Of a DNA stretch of 64,000 nucleotides, positions 15,601 through 23,011 are shown one piece after another. The position numbers and the translations under genes are program-made. This DNA is from Actinoplanes siamensis (lineage in GTDB: Bacteria > Actinomycetota > Actinomycetes > Mycobacteriales > Micromonosporaceae): NCBI RefSeq assembly GCF_016862395.1, contig NZ_BOMW01000034.1, forward strand, positions 62,001-126,000, read 5' to 3'. The notes under the pieces are model-generated. The model worked only from the letters and a program-made list of their open reading frames with translations. It searched no databases and was not told the origin of the DNA. The first letter of the stretch is position 1. Each line of letters begins with the position of its first letter.

Positions 15601-16105
15601 CAGCGGTCTATGGGTGGAACTTCGATTAGCGAGCGTACGCGGCCGGACCCGGAAAAACCAAATCGCCTTCCCGGTACGCCCCCGCGGGCCCCGCCCGGCC
15701 ACCTCTCCCGCGACGTCCGCCCCAGCCGCCGGCTGGTCGTCATGGGTGTCTGAGGGCCTCCGGGACACCCATGACGACCGGCCGGCGGCTGGGGAGCGGG
15801 CCAGGCGCGGGACCGGCGTAGGCGGCCAGGGTCGCCGCCGACCACGCCAAGGACCAGGCGGCCAGCCAGGTCGGGGCGCCCACCGGCGGGGTGGCGCCGC
15901 GGTCGGGGGCGGGGGCGGGGGCGGTGGCCATCATCGGTAGGACCAGCCACGGGGCGACCGGGACTGGTCAGGCCGAGCACGCGCCCGGCCGCTCGCGGCA
16001 GGACCGGGGCCACGCCCGCCTTCCGCGCCGCGCCCCGGGACGGAGCGCGCCGGGCGTACCCGCGACCAGACCCCGTCAGAGACGCACGGCCGCATGGGTT
16101 CCACG
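15601..16105. other. Gene-free spacer between rplA and rplJ
   Basis: This 505-base spacer holds no credible gene. A short minus-strand frame (15740-15934) has simple Ala/Pro composition and runs through an inverted repeat. The rplJ promoter should lie near the rplJ-proximal end, but no convincing -35/-10 pair was found. Confidence 0.5.
15720..15794. repeat. Long near-perfect inverted repeat
   Basis: Two 31-base arms (15720-15750 and 15764-15794) are complementary except for one position that can still pair G-U, with a 13-base loop. It has no U-tract, and it lies alone in the spacer after the rplA terminator. It could be a REP-like element, a transposon-end remnant or a structured RNA. Confidence 0.85.
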
Positions 16106-16134
16106 AAAAAGCCCCCGGGGATGTCCCCGGGGGC
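16106..16134 (-). terminator. Intrinsic terminator downstream of rplA
   Basis: A perfect 10-bp stem (GCCCCCGGGG / CCCCGGGGGC) with a 4-base loop is followed on the minus strand by TTTTTC. It lies 25 bases after the rplA stop and is the best intrinsic terminator in the window. Confidence 0.85.
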
Positions 16135-16159
16135 TTTCGTCGCGTCAGCGATCAGGCGA

Positions 16160-16882
16160 TCAGGCCTGGCCGGCCTCGCTGCCACGCAGGTTCTTCTGCG
16201 CGTTCGGGTCGACCGGGACGCCCGGGCCGGTGGTGGTGCTGAAGGTGACCTTCTTCAGGTACTTGCCCTTGGCCGCGGACGGCTTGGCCCGCAGCACCTC
16301 GTCGAGCACGGCGGCGTAGTTGTCCACCAGCTGCTCGGCGGTGAAGGACGCCTTGCCGATGATCATGTGCAGGTTCGAGTGCTTGTCCACCCGGAAGGTG
16401 ATCTTGCCGCCCTTGATCTCGTTGACGGCCTTGGTCACGTCCATGGTGACGGTGCCGGTCTTCGGGTTCGGCATGAGGCCACGCGGGCCGAGGATCCGGG
16501 CGATGCGACCGATCTTGGCCATCTGGTCCGGCGTCGCGATCGCCGCGTCGAACTCCAGCCAGCCACCCTGGATCCGGGCGACGAGCTCGTCCGAACCGAC
16601 CTCGTCGGCGCCGGCCGCGACGGCCTCCTCCGCCTTCGCGCCCTGGGCGAAGACGATGACGCGGGCGGTCTTGCCGGTACCGTGCGGCAGGTTGACCGTG
16701 CCCCGGACCATCTGGTCCGCCTTGCGCGGGTCGACACCGAGGCGCATCGCGACCTCGACCGTGGCGTCGAACTTCTTCGAGCTGGTGTCCTTGGCGAGGG
16801 CGATCGCGTCCTTCGGCTCGTAGAGCTTGTCGGTGTCGATCTTCTCGGCCGCGGCCCGGTAGACCTTGCTGCGCTGTGCCAT
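16160..16882 (-). CDS. rplA: 50S ribosomal protein L1
   Basis: L1 forms the mobile stalk at the E site and is often a translational repressor. The 240 residues begin MAQRSKVYRAAAEKIDTDK and include the family hallmark LMPNPKTGTVT and the GKITFRVDKHSNLHMIIG strand region. The ATG with upstream AGGAG gives the expected N-terminus, although the frame stays open far upstream. The gene immediately upstream is nusG, 89 bases away; rplK, which normally precedes rplA and with it forms the L11-L1 operon, is not here. Confidence 0.98.
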   Translation of the reverse strand: MAQRSKVYRAAAEKIDTDKLYEPKDAIALAKDTSSKKFDATVEVAMRLGVDPRKADQMVRGTVNLPHGTGKTARVIVFAQGAKAEEAVAAGADEVGSDELVARIQGGWLEFDAAIATPDQMAKIGRIARILGPRGLMPNPKTGTVTMDVTKAVNEIKGGKITFRVDKHSNLHMIIGKASFTAEQLVDNYAAVLDEVLRAKPSAAKGKYLKKVTFSTTTGPGVPVDPNAQKNLRGSEAGQA

Positions 16883-16971
16883 CTCTCGATACTCCTGTGG
16901 TTGTTGGCGGGGCCGCTCCGTCGCGCTCGCGCGCGCGGCCCCTCCCACTGAAACCGCCGGGACTCCGGCGA
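16883..16971 (-). other. nusG-rplA spacer lacking rplK
   Basis: The 89-base spacer contains a G+C-rich hairpin (GGGGCCGC at 16909-16916 pairing with GCGGCCCC at 16935-16942) and the rplA ribosome binding site. It is far too short for rplK (about 430 bases), and no L11-like frame exists anywhere in the window. Confidence 0.8.
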
Positions 16972-17688
16972 TCAGATCTTGGTGACCTGGTTGAAGTTCA
17001 GCTCGACCGGGGTCTCCCGGCCGAAGATCGACACCAGGACCTTCAGCTTCTGCTGGTCGGCGTTGATCTCGCTGATCGACGCCGGCAGCGAGGCGAACGC
17101 GCCGTCGGTCACCGTGACCGAGTCGCCCACCTCGAAGTCCAGGACCTTGACCTCGGGCTTCGCCTTCTTCTCCTCGGCCTGGACGGCCGGGGCCAGCCAC
17201 TTGAGCACCTCGTCGAGCGAGAGCGGGGCCGGCCGGTCGACCCGGTCGGTGGCACCCACGAAGCCGGTCACGCCCGGCGTGTTGCGCACGCACGAGTACG
17301 ACTCGGGGGTCAGGTCCATCCGGACCAGGATGTATCCGGGGAAGACCTTGGCCTGCACCTGGTTGCGCTTGCCGTTCTTGACCTCGACCTCTTCACGGGT
17401 CGGCACCTCGACCTGGAAGATGAAGTCCTCCATGTCCAGGCTCGTGATCCGGGTCTCGAGGTTGGTCTTGACCTTGTTCTCGTAGCCGGCGTAGGAGTGC
17501 ACCACATACCAGTCGCCGGGCGCGTACCGCAGCTTCTGCCGCAGCTCCTTGACCGGGTCGTAGTCCTCGTCGACCTCGGGCGCCCGAACTTCCACCGGCG
17601 TCTCGTCGGCCTCCCCGGCCGACTCGTCGGCGACCAGCGACGACTGCTCGTCAGCAAACTGCGCGGTCTCGTCGTCGTACTCAGGCAC
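16972..17688 (-). CDS. nusG: Transcription termination/antitermination factor NusG
   Basis: NusG binds RNA polymerase and links it to Rho or to the S10 ribosome. The 238 residues start with an acidic, disordered extension (about residues 1-55, rich in D and E), common in actinobacteria. The NGN domain follows (GDWYVVHSYAGYENKVK and FPGYILVRM, near residues 58-165), then the C-terminal KOW domain (FEVGDSVTVTDGAFA to the end). The start codon is GTG. It lies 44 bases after secE, the usual pair. Confidence 0.98.
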   Translation of the reverse strand: MPEYDDETAQFADEQSSLVADESAGEADETPVEVRAPEVDEDYDPVKELRQKLRYAPGDWYVVHSYAGYENKVKTNLETRITSLDMEDFIFQVEVPTREEVEVKNGKRNQVQAKVFPGYILVRMDLTPESYSCVRNTPGVTGFVGATDRVDRPAPLSLDEVLKWLAPAVQAEEKKAKPEVKVLDFEVGDSVTVTDGAFASLPASISEINADQQKLKVLVSIFGRETPVELNFNQVTKI

Positions 17689-17732
17689 GCTCGCTCACTT
17701 CCAGATAAGTCACTCGGTTCGGGATCAAAGGG

Positions 17733-18116
17733 CTACGACTTGCCGCCGAGCGCGTAGAGGATGCCCTTACCGAACCCGTAGTCCAGCACCGCCACGATCG
17801 CCGTCATCACCGTGACGAACGCGATCACGACGCCGGTGTAGGTCAGCAGCTCCTTGCGCGTCGGCCAGATGACCTTGCGGAGCTCGCTGACGACCTCGCG
17901 GAAGAACCCGCCGATCCGCCCGAAGAAGCCGGTGCGCTTGCGCTCCTTCTTCGCCTTCGGGGTCTCGTCGTCCTTCGTACGCTCGGCGACCGCAGTCCCG
18001 CCACCACGGCTCACCGGGGCGTCAGCGGCCTCATCGGTGTCGTCACCGTCGGCGGCGTCGGCGAGCAGCTCGTCGTCGCCCGGGACGTCGTCACCGGGCC
18101 GGTCCTTGTCGGCCAC
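17733..18116 (-). CDS. secE: Preprotein translocase subunit SecE
   Basis: SecE is the clamp-like subunit of the SecYEG channel. This 127-residue form has a long acidic N-terminal extension (about residues 1-65, Asp/Ala-rich). The conserved amphipathic region FFREVVSELRKVIWPTRKE follows, then a single transmembrane helix (about residues 92-115). The GTG start gives MADKDRPGDDV. tRNA-Trp upstream and nusG downstream are the standard actinobacterial neighbours. Confidence 0.96.
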   Translation of the reverse strand: MADKDRPGDDVPGDDELLADAADGDDTDEAADAPVSRGGGTAVAERTKDDETPKAKKERKRTGFFGRIGGFFREVVSELRKVIWPTRKELLTYTGVVIAFVTVMTAIVAVLDYGFGKGILYALGGKS

Positions 18117-18219
18117 TTCGCCCTACTTCCGTCGTCGGTGGTGTTGGGTTCCCGTCAGCACTCGACCGATGCGGACTGTGCGAACCGCGCACCGGGCGGG
18201 CACGTCGAGGAGGATTGCG

Positions 18220-18292
<73 letters not shown>

Positions 18293-18372
18293 TCGTGAGA
18301 CCGTCGTCTTTCGAGTCACAGCCCCACGGCGCACCAGTGTACGGGTATGCCCGTGGTTATCCCAACCCGGGC

Positions 18373-18768
18373 CTACCGCTTACCGACAAGCGCCTGTGCC
18401 AGAGACAGTACCTTGTCTCCGTTGCATGTGGCAGTCAGGGCGAGCCTGGTGTCCCCGTCCTCGGTGACCTCCTTCACCGTGGCCGTGACGACGACCTCGG
18501 TGCCCTCGTCGGTGTCCGGGACCGGGACGGGCCGGCTGAACCGCACGAAGAACTCCTTCACCGTGTCACCCGTGCCGGCCCACGCGGTGACCGCGCGGCC
18601 GACCAGGGCCATGGTGAACATGCCGTGGGCGATCACCCCGGGCAGGCCGACGCCGGTGGCGACGCGCTCGCTCCAGTGGATCGGGTTGAAGTCGCCGGAG
18701 GCGCCGGCGTAACGGACCAGATCGGCCCGGGTGACCCGGAAGGTCTGCGGCTGCAAGGCGTCACTCAT
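18373..18768 (-). CDS. MaoC-like (R)-hydratase, HadB-type subunit
   Basis: This 131-residue hot-dog-fold protein carries the hydratase signature YAGASGDFNPIHWSE (about residues 20-34) with the catalytic Asp/His pair, and GVIAHGMFTMALVG. In mycobacteria the homologous HadA-HadB pair dehydrates 3-hydroxyacyl-ACP in fatty acid elongation. The position between the HadA-like gene and tRNA-Trp matches the conserved actinobacterial locus. The substrate in an organism without mycolic acids is unknown. Confidence 0.88.
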   Translation of the reverse strand: MSDALQPQTFRVTRADLVRYAGASGDFNPIHWSERVATGVGLPGVIAHGMFTMALVGRAVTAWAGTGDTVKEFFVRFSRPVPVPDTDEGTEVVVTATVKEVTEDGDTRLALTATCNGDKVLSLAQALVGKR

Positions 18769-18920
18769 CGGTCTGCGTCTCCCTCGTCATGGCCTTCCGG
18801 CCCTCGCCGGCCGGGCTGTCGCCTGGTGCCGCCGGCCGCGGCCCGGTGCGGGCGGTCATGAAACCTGGACCGGTTCCGGCCAGGACGCCTCGATCGGCTC
18901 CTCGGCCTCGGCGCGGGCGA

Positions 18921-19370
18921 TCATGACCCCTCACCGCGCTGGACCAGCTTCGACCACGCCGTCACGATCGGCTCGCCGGCCTCGGTGCGGACCTCGGTGC
19001 GGATCGTGATGAACCAGTGGCCGCCCCGGGTGGTGATCTCGTCCACCGTGTTCACGCAGACCACCTCGTCGCCGGCCACCAGCGGCCGGGTGTAGGCGAA
19101 CCTCTGCTCGCCGTGCACCACGCGGGTGTAGTCCAGGCCGAGCGCCGGGTCGTTCACCACCTGGCGGTTGGCCGACATCGTGATGGTCACCGGGAAGGTG
19201 GGCGGGGCCACCACGTCCGGGTAGCCGAGCGCCCGGGCGGCCTCGGGGTCGTGATACTCCGCCTCGGTGGCGCCGATCGCGCGGGCGAACTCACGGATCT
19301 TCTCCCGGCCGACGAGGTAGGTGTCGGTGGGCGGCCAGGTGCGGCCGGCAAACGTCTGATCCAGGGGCAT
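18921..19370 (-). CDS. FAS1-like dehydratase, HadA-type subunit
   Basis: This protein of about 149 residues starts MPLDQTFAGRTWPPTD and has the degenerate N-terminal hot-dog domain of HadA-like dehydratases. REFARAIGATEAEYHD and PPTFPVTITM lie in the first half, and VVHGEQRFAYTRPLVAGDEV in the second. It probably dimerises with the HadB-like protein 152 bases downstream. The start is uncertain: an in-frame TTG three codons upstream gives MWGMPLDQ. The region before this ATG is the tail of the rpmG terminator and has no clear ribosome binding site, so a leaderless transcript is possible. Confidence 0.85.
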   Translation of the reverse strand: MPLDQTFAGRTWPPTDTYLVGREKIREFARAIGATEAEYHDPEAARALGYPDVVAPPTFPVTITMSANRQVVNDPALGLDYTRVVHGEQRFAYTRPLVAGDEVVCVNTVDEITTRGGHWFITIRTEVRTEAGEPIVTAWSKLVQRGEGS

Positions 19371-19386
19371 ACCCCACAAACTACAA

Positions 19387-19417
19387 TGCGCCGCCCGGAG
19401 TAACTCCGGGCGGCGCA
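19387..19417 (-). terminator. Perfect hairpin between rpmG and hadA
   Basis: Two 15-base arms (19387-19401 and 19403-19417) are perfectly complementary around a single A. On the minus strand the stem is followed by ATTGTAGTTTG. It ends 26 bases after the rpmG stop and only 16 bases before the hadA ATG, so hadA must be transcribed either through it or from a start inside its tail. Confidence 0.7.
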
Positions 19418-19442
19418 GAGAGACTTTCGGGGCTGCGAGGCC

Positions 19443-19610
19443 TCAGCGGGTCTCGCGGTGCAGGGTGTGCTTCCCGTCGCGCGGGCAGAATTTCTTCAGC
19501 TCGATGCGGTCGGGGTCGTTGCGCCGGTTCTTCTTGGTGATGTAGTTCCGGTCCTTGCACTCCGTGCACGCCAGGGTGATCTTCGGACGTACGTCGGTCG
19601 CCTTGGCCAC
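19443..19610 (-). CDS. rpmG: 50S ribosomal protein L33
   Basis: This 55-residue L33 begins with GTG (MAKATDVRPKITLACTECK) and ends KHTLHRETR. The first zinc knuckle (CTEC) is intact, but the second reads CPRD, so one of the four canonical cysteines is lost and zinc binding may be impaired. It lies in the conserved tRNA-Met, rpmG, hadA order. A promoter is visible 48-75 bases upstream. Confidence 0.96.
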   Translation of the reverse strand: MAKATDVRPKITLACTECKDRNYITKKNRRNDPDRIELKKFCPRDGKHTLHRETR

Positions 19611-19657
19611 GGCGGGGTGCCTTCCTGCTAACGGGATCTAACTTGACGACGAACCAG

Positions 19658-19685
19658 CGTATACGCTCGGTCGATCGCTCTGCAA
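19658..19685 (-). promoter_or_regulatory. Probable rpmG promoter
   Basis: On the minus strand TTGCAG (complement of 19680-19685) and TATACG (complement of 19658-19663) are 16 bases apart. Initiation near 19651 would give a leader of about 40 bases before the rpmG GTG. Confidence 0.6.
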
Positions 19686-19717
19686 AGTGGGCCTCGGATT
19701 TGAGGCCCCACCAGAAG

Positions 19718-19790
19718 TAGCGGTGGCCGGACTTGAACCGGCGACACAGCGATTATGAGCCGCTTGCTCTGCCATCTGAGCTACACCGCC
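19718..19790 (-). tRNA. tRNA-Met (CAT anticodon), elongator type
   Basis: The 73-base cloverleaf has acceptor GGCGGTG paired with CACCGCT (terminal G-U), D arm TAGCTCAGATGGCAGAGC, anticodon loop CTCATAA and T loop GGTTCAAGTCC. The paired first position and the absence of three G-C pairs flanking the anticodon loop fit elongator, not initiator. Confidence 0.95.
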
Positions 19791-19837
19791 GAGCCAGGCT
19801 CACATCCATCGCCAGCCCGGCGGGACGAACCCGGTAG

Positions 19838-19910
19838 AGCCCCCTTACGGAATCGAACCGTAGACCTTCTCCTTACCATGGAGACGCTCTGCCGACTGAG
19901 CTAAGGGGGC
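19838..19910 (-). tRNA. tRNA-Thr (GGT anticodon)
   Basis: The 73-base cloverleaf has a perfect GCCCCCT/AGGGGGC acceptor stem, anticodon stem TCTCC/GGAGA with loop ATGGTAA, and T arm TACGGTTCGATTCCGTA. It precedes tRNA-Met by 47 bases and is probably cotranscribed with it. Confidence 0.97.
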
Positions 19911-19945
19911 TTGCCGCTTGCGATCTCTCGCTCGCTGCAGAAGTA

Positions 19946-19975
19946 AGACTACACGGCCCGGTCCGAGGGGTGAAA
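19946..19975 (-). promoter_or_regulatory. Possible promoter of the tRNA-Thr/tRNA-Met unit
   Basis: TAGTCT (complement of 19946-19951) is a typical actinobacterial -10. TTTCAC (complement of 19970-19975) lies 18 bases upstream as a weak -35. The spacing to tRNA-Thr (35 bases) is plausible. Confidence 0.4.
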
Positions 19976-20005
19976 TCGGCACCCCCGACGTCACAAAACC
20001 GCAGG

Positions 20006-22555
20006 TCAGATAACTGCCCGGAGCCTGCGGACCTCGCCGGTGGGAGTGGACTCCGGCTCGGTCTGCGCGCTCAGCCACGCCTCCAGCCGCTCGACCGGCA
20101 GCGGCCGGCTGAACAGATACCCCTGGCCGATCTCGCAGCCCATCTCCTCGAGCAGCTCCAGGGTGAGCTCGCTCTCCACACCCTCGGCGACCACGGTGAG
20201 ACCGAACTCGCGGGCCAGGCTCACGATCGCCCGGACGATCGCCAGATCCCCCGAGTCGGTCGCCATGCCCTGCACGAACGTGTCGTCGATCTTCACCTCG
20301 TGCACCGGCCACTGCCGCAGGTAGCCCAGCGAGGAGGCGCCGGTGCCGAAGTCGTCGACGCTCAGCCGGACACCGAGGTCACGCAGCCGGTAGAGAGTGG
20401 GCAGGACCCGTTCGATGTCGTTGAGCATGCCCGGCTCGGAGATCTCGAAGGTGACCTGGCAGGGCTCCACCCGGTGCTGCTCCAGCAACTCCTGGACCAG
20501 GTCCGGGAAGCGGGAGTCGAGCAGGGTGCGGGCGGAGAGGTTCACCGCGATGGAGAGCGGCCGTCCGGCGTCCGCCCAGGCCCGGCAGTGCCGCAGGCCG
20601 GCGGTGAGCACCACCTCGGTGAGCCGGGCCAGCTGGCCGGTGTGCTCGGCGACCGCCACGAAGTCCTCCGGGGCGACCTCGCCGTGCGCCGGGTGCACCC
20701 AGCGGGCCAGGCACTCCAGGCCCAGCACGTGCCGGTCGGCCAGCGTGACCTTGGGCTGGAAGTAGACCTCCAACTGGTCGTTGTCGATCGCGCAGCGCAG
20801 GTCGGCGGCGATGCCCAGGCGGCGGACCGCGCGGGACTCCAGCGCCGGGTGGAAGGGCTGCACGCCGTACGGCAGGACCTTGGCCGCGTTGGCGGCCAGC
20901 TCGGCACGCTGCAGCAGGGTCTCCGGATCGCTGCCGTGGTCGGGGTGAACCGAGACACCGACGGCGGTGTCCACGTCCAGGGTGAGCGAGCCGACCGCCA
21001 TCGGGCCGCGCAACCGCTCGCGCATCTGGGTGGCCAGCTCGACGGTCGCCTCGATGCCCTCGGTGCGCAGGGTGACCATGAACTCGTCGCCGCCGACCCG
21101 GCCGACCAGCGCGCCCGGCCCGGCGATGCCGCGCAGCCGCTCGGCCACCTCGGCGAGCAGCTTGTCGCCGGCCGCGTGGCCCATCGACTCGTTGACGTTG
21201 CGCTGGCCGTCGACGTCGAAGAGCAGCACCGCGACGACCTCGTCCTCGACCCGGACCTGCACCGACTCGGCCAGCGCGTCGATCATGCGGCGGCGGTTCG
21301 GCAAGGCGGTCAGCCGATCGTGGTACGCGTCGTAGCGCAGCCGGTCGACCAGCCGCGAGTTCTCCACCGCCACCGCGACGTGCGCCGCGACCGTCTCCAG
21401 GACCTGCACGTCGCCGTCGCGGAAGAAGCGGTTGTCGCCGAGCCGGTTGACCACCTCCAGGGTCCCCACCGTGGCCTGGCCCGACCGCAGCGGGATCAGC
21501 ACGACGTCCTTCACCCGGGCGGCGCGAAGCTGGGCGGCGAACTGCCCGGTCCCGCCGAACCGGGGGCCGACCGCGACCGGGCGGTGCTCCTTGAGCACCA
21601 GCTCGCGGACCTCCGCCGGCACCGGCGACACGTCCAGCAGGCCCTTGTTGTCGACCTGGGCGCTGAGCAGCACTTCCGGATATCGGCCCTGAGGCGCCAG
21701 CCAGAGCGTCGCGTACTCCGCGCGCATCAGCGCGCGGACGCGGCCGAGCAGCACGTCGGGCAAGGCGTTGTCGGAGCTCTCCTGCTGGACCGCCTGGGTC
21801 AGCTCGTAGACGTCGGCGAGGGTCCGGTGCTGGCGGAAGAAGTCGGCGTACGACCGGAAGACCAGGATCAGCGCGGCGACCAGGATCACCAGCAGCAACG
21901 CCGACCACGGGCTGGCCTCCAGGGCGACCAGGAAGAGCAGACCGGCCGCGGCGTTGGTGGCCGCGATGGCCAGCCCGGACCAGCTGGCCCGGATCACGTC
22001 CTGCCCGGCGCGCAGACCGTTCACCACGCTCATCACGCCGGCCAGGCCCATCAGGGAGACCATCTGGTTGACCGCGATCGCCGCGCAGAGAACGCCCCAG
22101 GTGCCCGGACCCGCGTCGTGCGTGGCGGCGAAGGCGTCGTGCGCGCCACCGAAGGCCACGATCACCAGCAGCGAGGCGCAGACGCTGGCCGCGGCCTTGG
22201 CGACGTTGAACCACAGTTTGACAGGCGTGAAGTTGGACCAGACCTGCGTGAAGAGCAGGCCGCCCGTGACGGCGAGGATCATCATCACGGGCGACAGGTA
22301 GTACAGGCCCAGAACCAGCGGGACCTCGGTCACGCTGAATTCGAACGTGCTCCGCCGGACGACGATGTTGAAGGCGGCACGCTGAGTGACGATGTTGAGG
22401 CCGAGGATGAGCAGGCCGCCCAACCAGTCCTCATACCAATGCGGGTCCTCGACCCAGAAGAAGGCGGCACAAGCGAGCGAGAACAGCCCCATGGGGCCCG
22501 TGATGAGCCACGCATAGTCCGCCGCACCCTGTCGCGGTCGCGAACGGCCGACCAT
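20006..22555 (-). CDS. Membrane-bound GAF-GGDEF-EAL cyclic-di-GMP signalling protein
   Basis: This 849-residue protein starts with several transmembrane segments (about residues 15-225). A GAF-like sensor region follows (about 260-405), then a GGDEF domain with GGDEF at residues 488-492 and an EAL domain with ECL in place of EAL at residues 614-616. In the EAL domain NLSA, FEIS, DDFGTG, EVKID and VAEGVES are kept, so phosphodiesterase activity is plausible. In the GGDEF domain the substrate-binding N-D pair reads NES, so cyclase activity is less certain. It lies 44 bases after a tiny exported-peptide gene on the same strand, probably one operon. Confidence 0.93.
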   Translation of the reverse strand: MVGRSRPRQGAADYAWLITGPMGLFSLACAAFFWVEDPHWYEDWLGGLLILGLNIVTQRAAFNIVVRRSTFEFSVTEVPLVLGLYYLSPVMMILAVTGGLLFTQVWSNFTPVKLWFNVAKAAASVCASLLVIVAFGGAHDAFAATHDAGPGTWGVLCAAIAVNQMVSLMGLAGVMSVVNGLRAGQDVIRASWSGLAIAATNAAAGLLFLVALEASPWSALLLVILVAALILVFRSYADFFRQHRTLADVYELTQAVQQESSDNALPDVLLGRVRALMRAEYATLWLAPQGRYPEVLLSAQVDNKGLLDVSPVPAEVRELVLKEHRPVAVGPRFGGTGQFAAQLRAARVKDVVLIPLRSGQATVGTLEVVNRLGDNRFFRDGDVQVLETVAAHVAVAVENSRLVDRLRYDAYHDRLTALPNRRRMIDALAESVQVRVEDEVVAVLLFDVDGQRNVNESMGHAAGDKLLAEVAERLRGIAGPGALVGRVGGDEFMVTLRTEGIEATVELATQMRERLRGPMAVGSLTLDVDTAVGVSVHPDHGSDPETLLQRAELAANAAKVLPYGVQPFHPALESRAVRRLGIAADLRCAIDNDQLEVYFQPKVTLADRHVLGLECLARWVHPAHGEVAPEDFVAVAEHTGQLARLTEVVLTAGLRHCRAWADAGRPLSIAVNLSARTLLDSRFPDLVQELLEQHRVEPCQVTFEISEPGMLNDIERVLPTLYRLRDLGVRLSVDDFGTGASSLGYLRQWPVHEVKIDDTFVQGMATDSGDLAIVRAIVSLAREFGLTVVAEGVESELTLELLEEMGCEIGQGYLFSRPLPVERLEAWLSAQTEPESTPTGEVRRLRAVI

Positions 22556-22599
22556 TGCGCTCCCTCGTCAGCGGGCGGCGGGCTGCCCCGCTCGTCTTG

Positions 22600-22752
22600 T
22601 CAGTTCCAGATCCAGTCCTGGGTCTGGTAAACGACGGCCGAAGTGTCCGTGTTGGTGGCATCTCCGGCACCAGCTGCCGCACCGATTCCTCCGAAGGCGG
22701 CGGCCAGCACGAAAACCAAGCTCGCGAGGCGGCTCAGCTTTCTTGAGAACAT
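22600..22752 (-). CDS. 50-residue exported peptide upstream of the GGDEF-EAL gene
   Basis: The translation is a short basic N-terminus (MFSRKLSRLAS), a hydrophobic core (LVFVLAAAFGGIGAAAGA, about residues 12-29) and a short polar tail ending YQTQDWIWN. GAGGAGCGGG lies just before the ATG. It looks like a signal peptide or single membrane anchor with a mature part of only about 20 residues. The two tryptophans at the very end are distinctive. It is too small to assign to a family. The 44-base gap to the cyclic-di-GMP protein suggests cotranscription. Confidence 0.65.
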   Translation of the reverse strand: MFSRKLSRLASLVFVLAAAFGGIGAAAGAGDATNTDTSAVVYQTQDWIWN

Positions 22753-22945
22753 GTCCCGCTCCTCTGTTGGGGAAAGGTTGCGCTAAAGGGTTCCCTGATC
22801 GTGCCACACCGATTGTGCGACAGGGAGTGTTCGACGGCGGGTCGGCGCGACGCTCCGACGAATCCTGGCCGAACGGCTGAGGCGTGGGGGACTGTCCACG
22901 CTGAAGGATTGACGGCTTTATAGGCGATTTAAGTGGAGAAGTGAG

Positions 22946-22984
22946 GTCAATTCGTCTTACCACGTCAAGGTATATTGACGTCAA
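22946..22984 (+). promoter_or_regulatory. Cluster of GTCAA half-sites upstream of the helix-turn-helix gene
   Basis: GTCAA occurs at 22946-22950, 22964-22968 and 22980-22984, with TTGAC in inverse orientation at 22975-22979. This forms CGTCAA-N6-TTGACG and the overlapping palindrome TTGACGTCAA. The local A+T-rich TATATT lies between half-sites. It sits 30-60 bases before the ATG at 23012 and resembles an operator. Confidence 0.5.
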
Positions 22985-23011
22985 GCTGTCCTGACGAAAG
23001 GCTGGTTCCCC

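Noticed and set aside
15740..15934. 64-codon minus-strand frame in the rplA-rplJ spacer
   Set aside because: It has simple Ala/Pro composition, lacks a ribosome binding site and runs through the inverted repeat.
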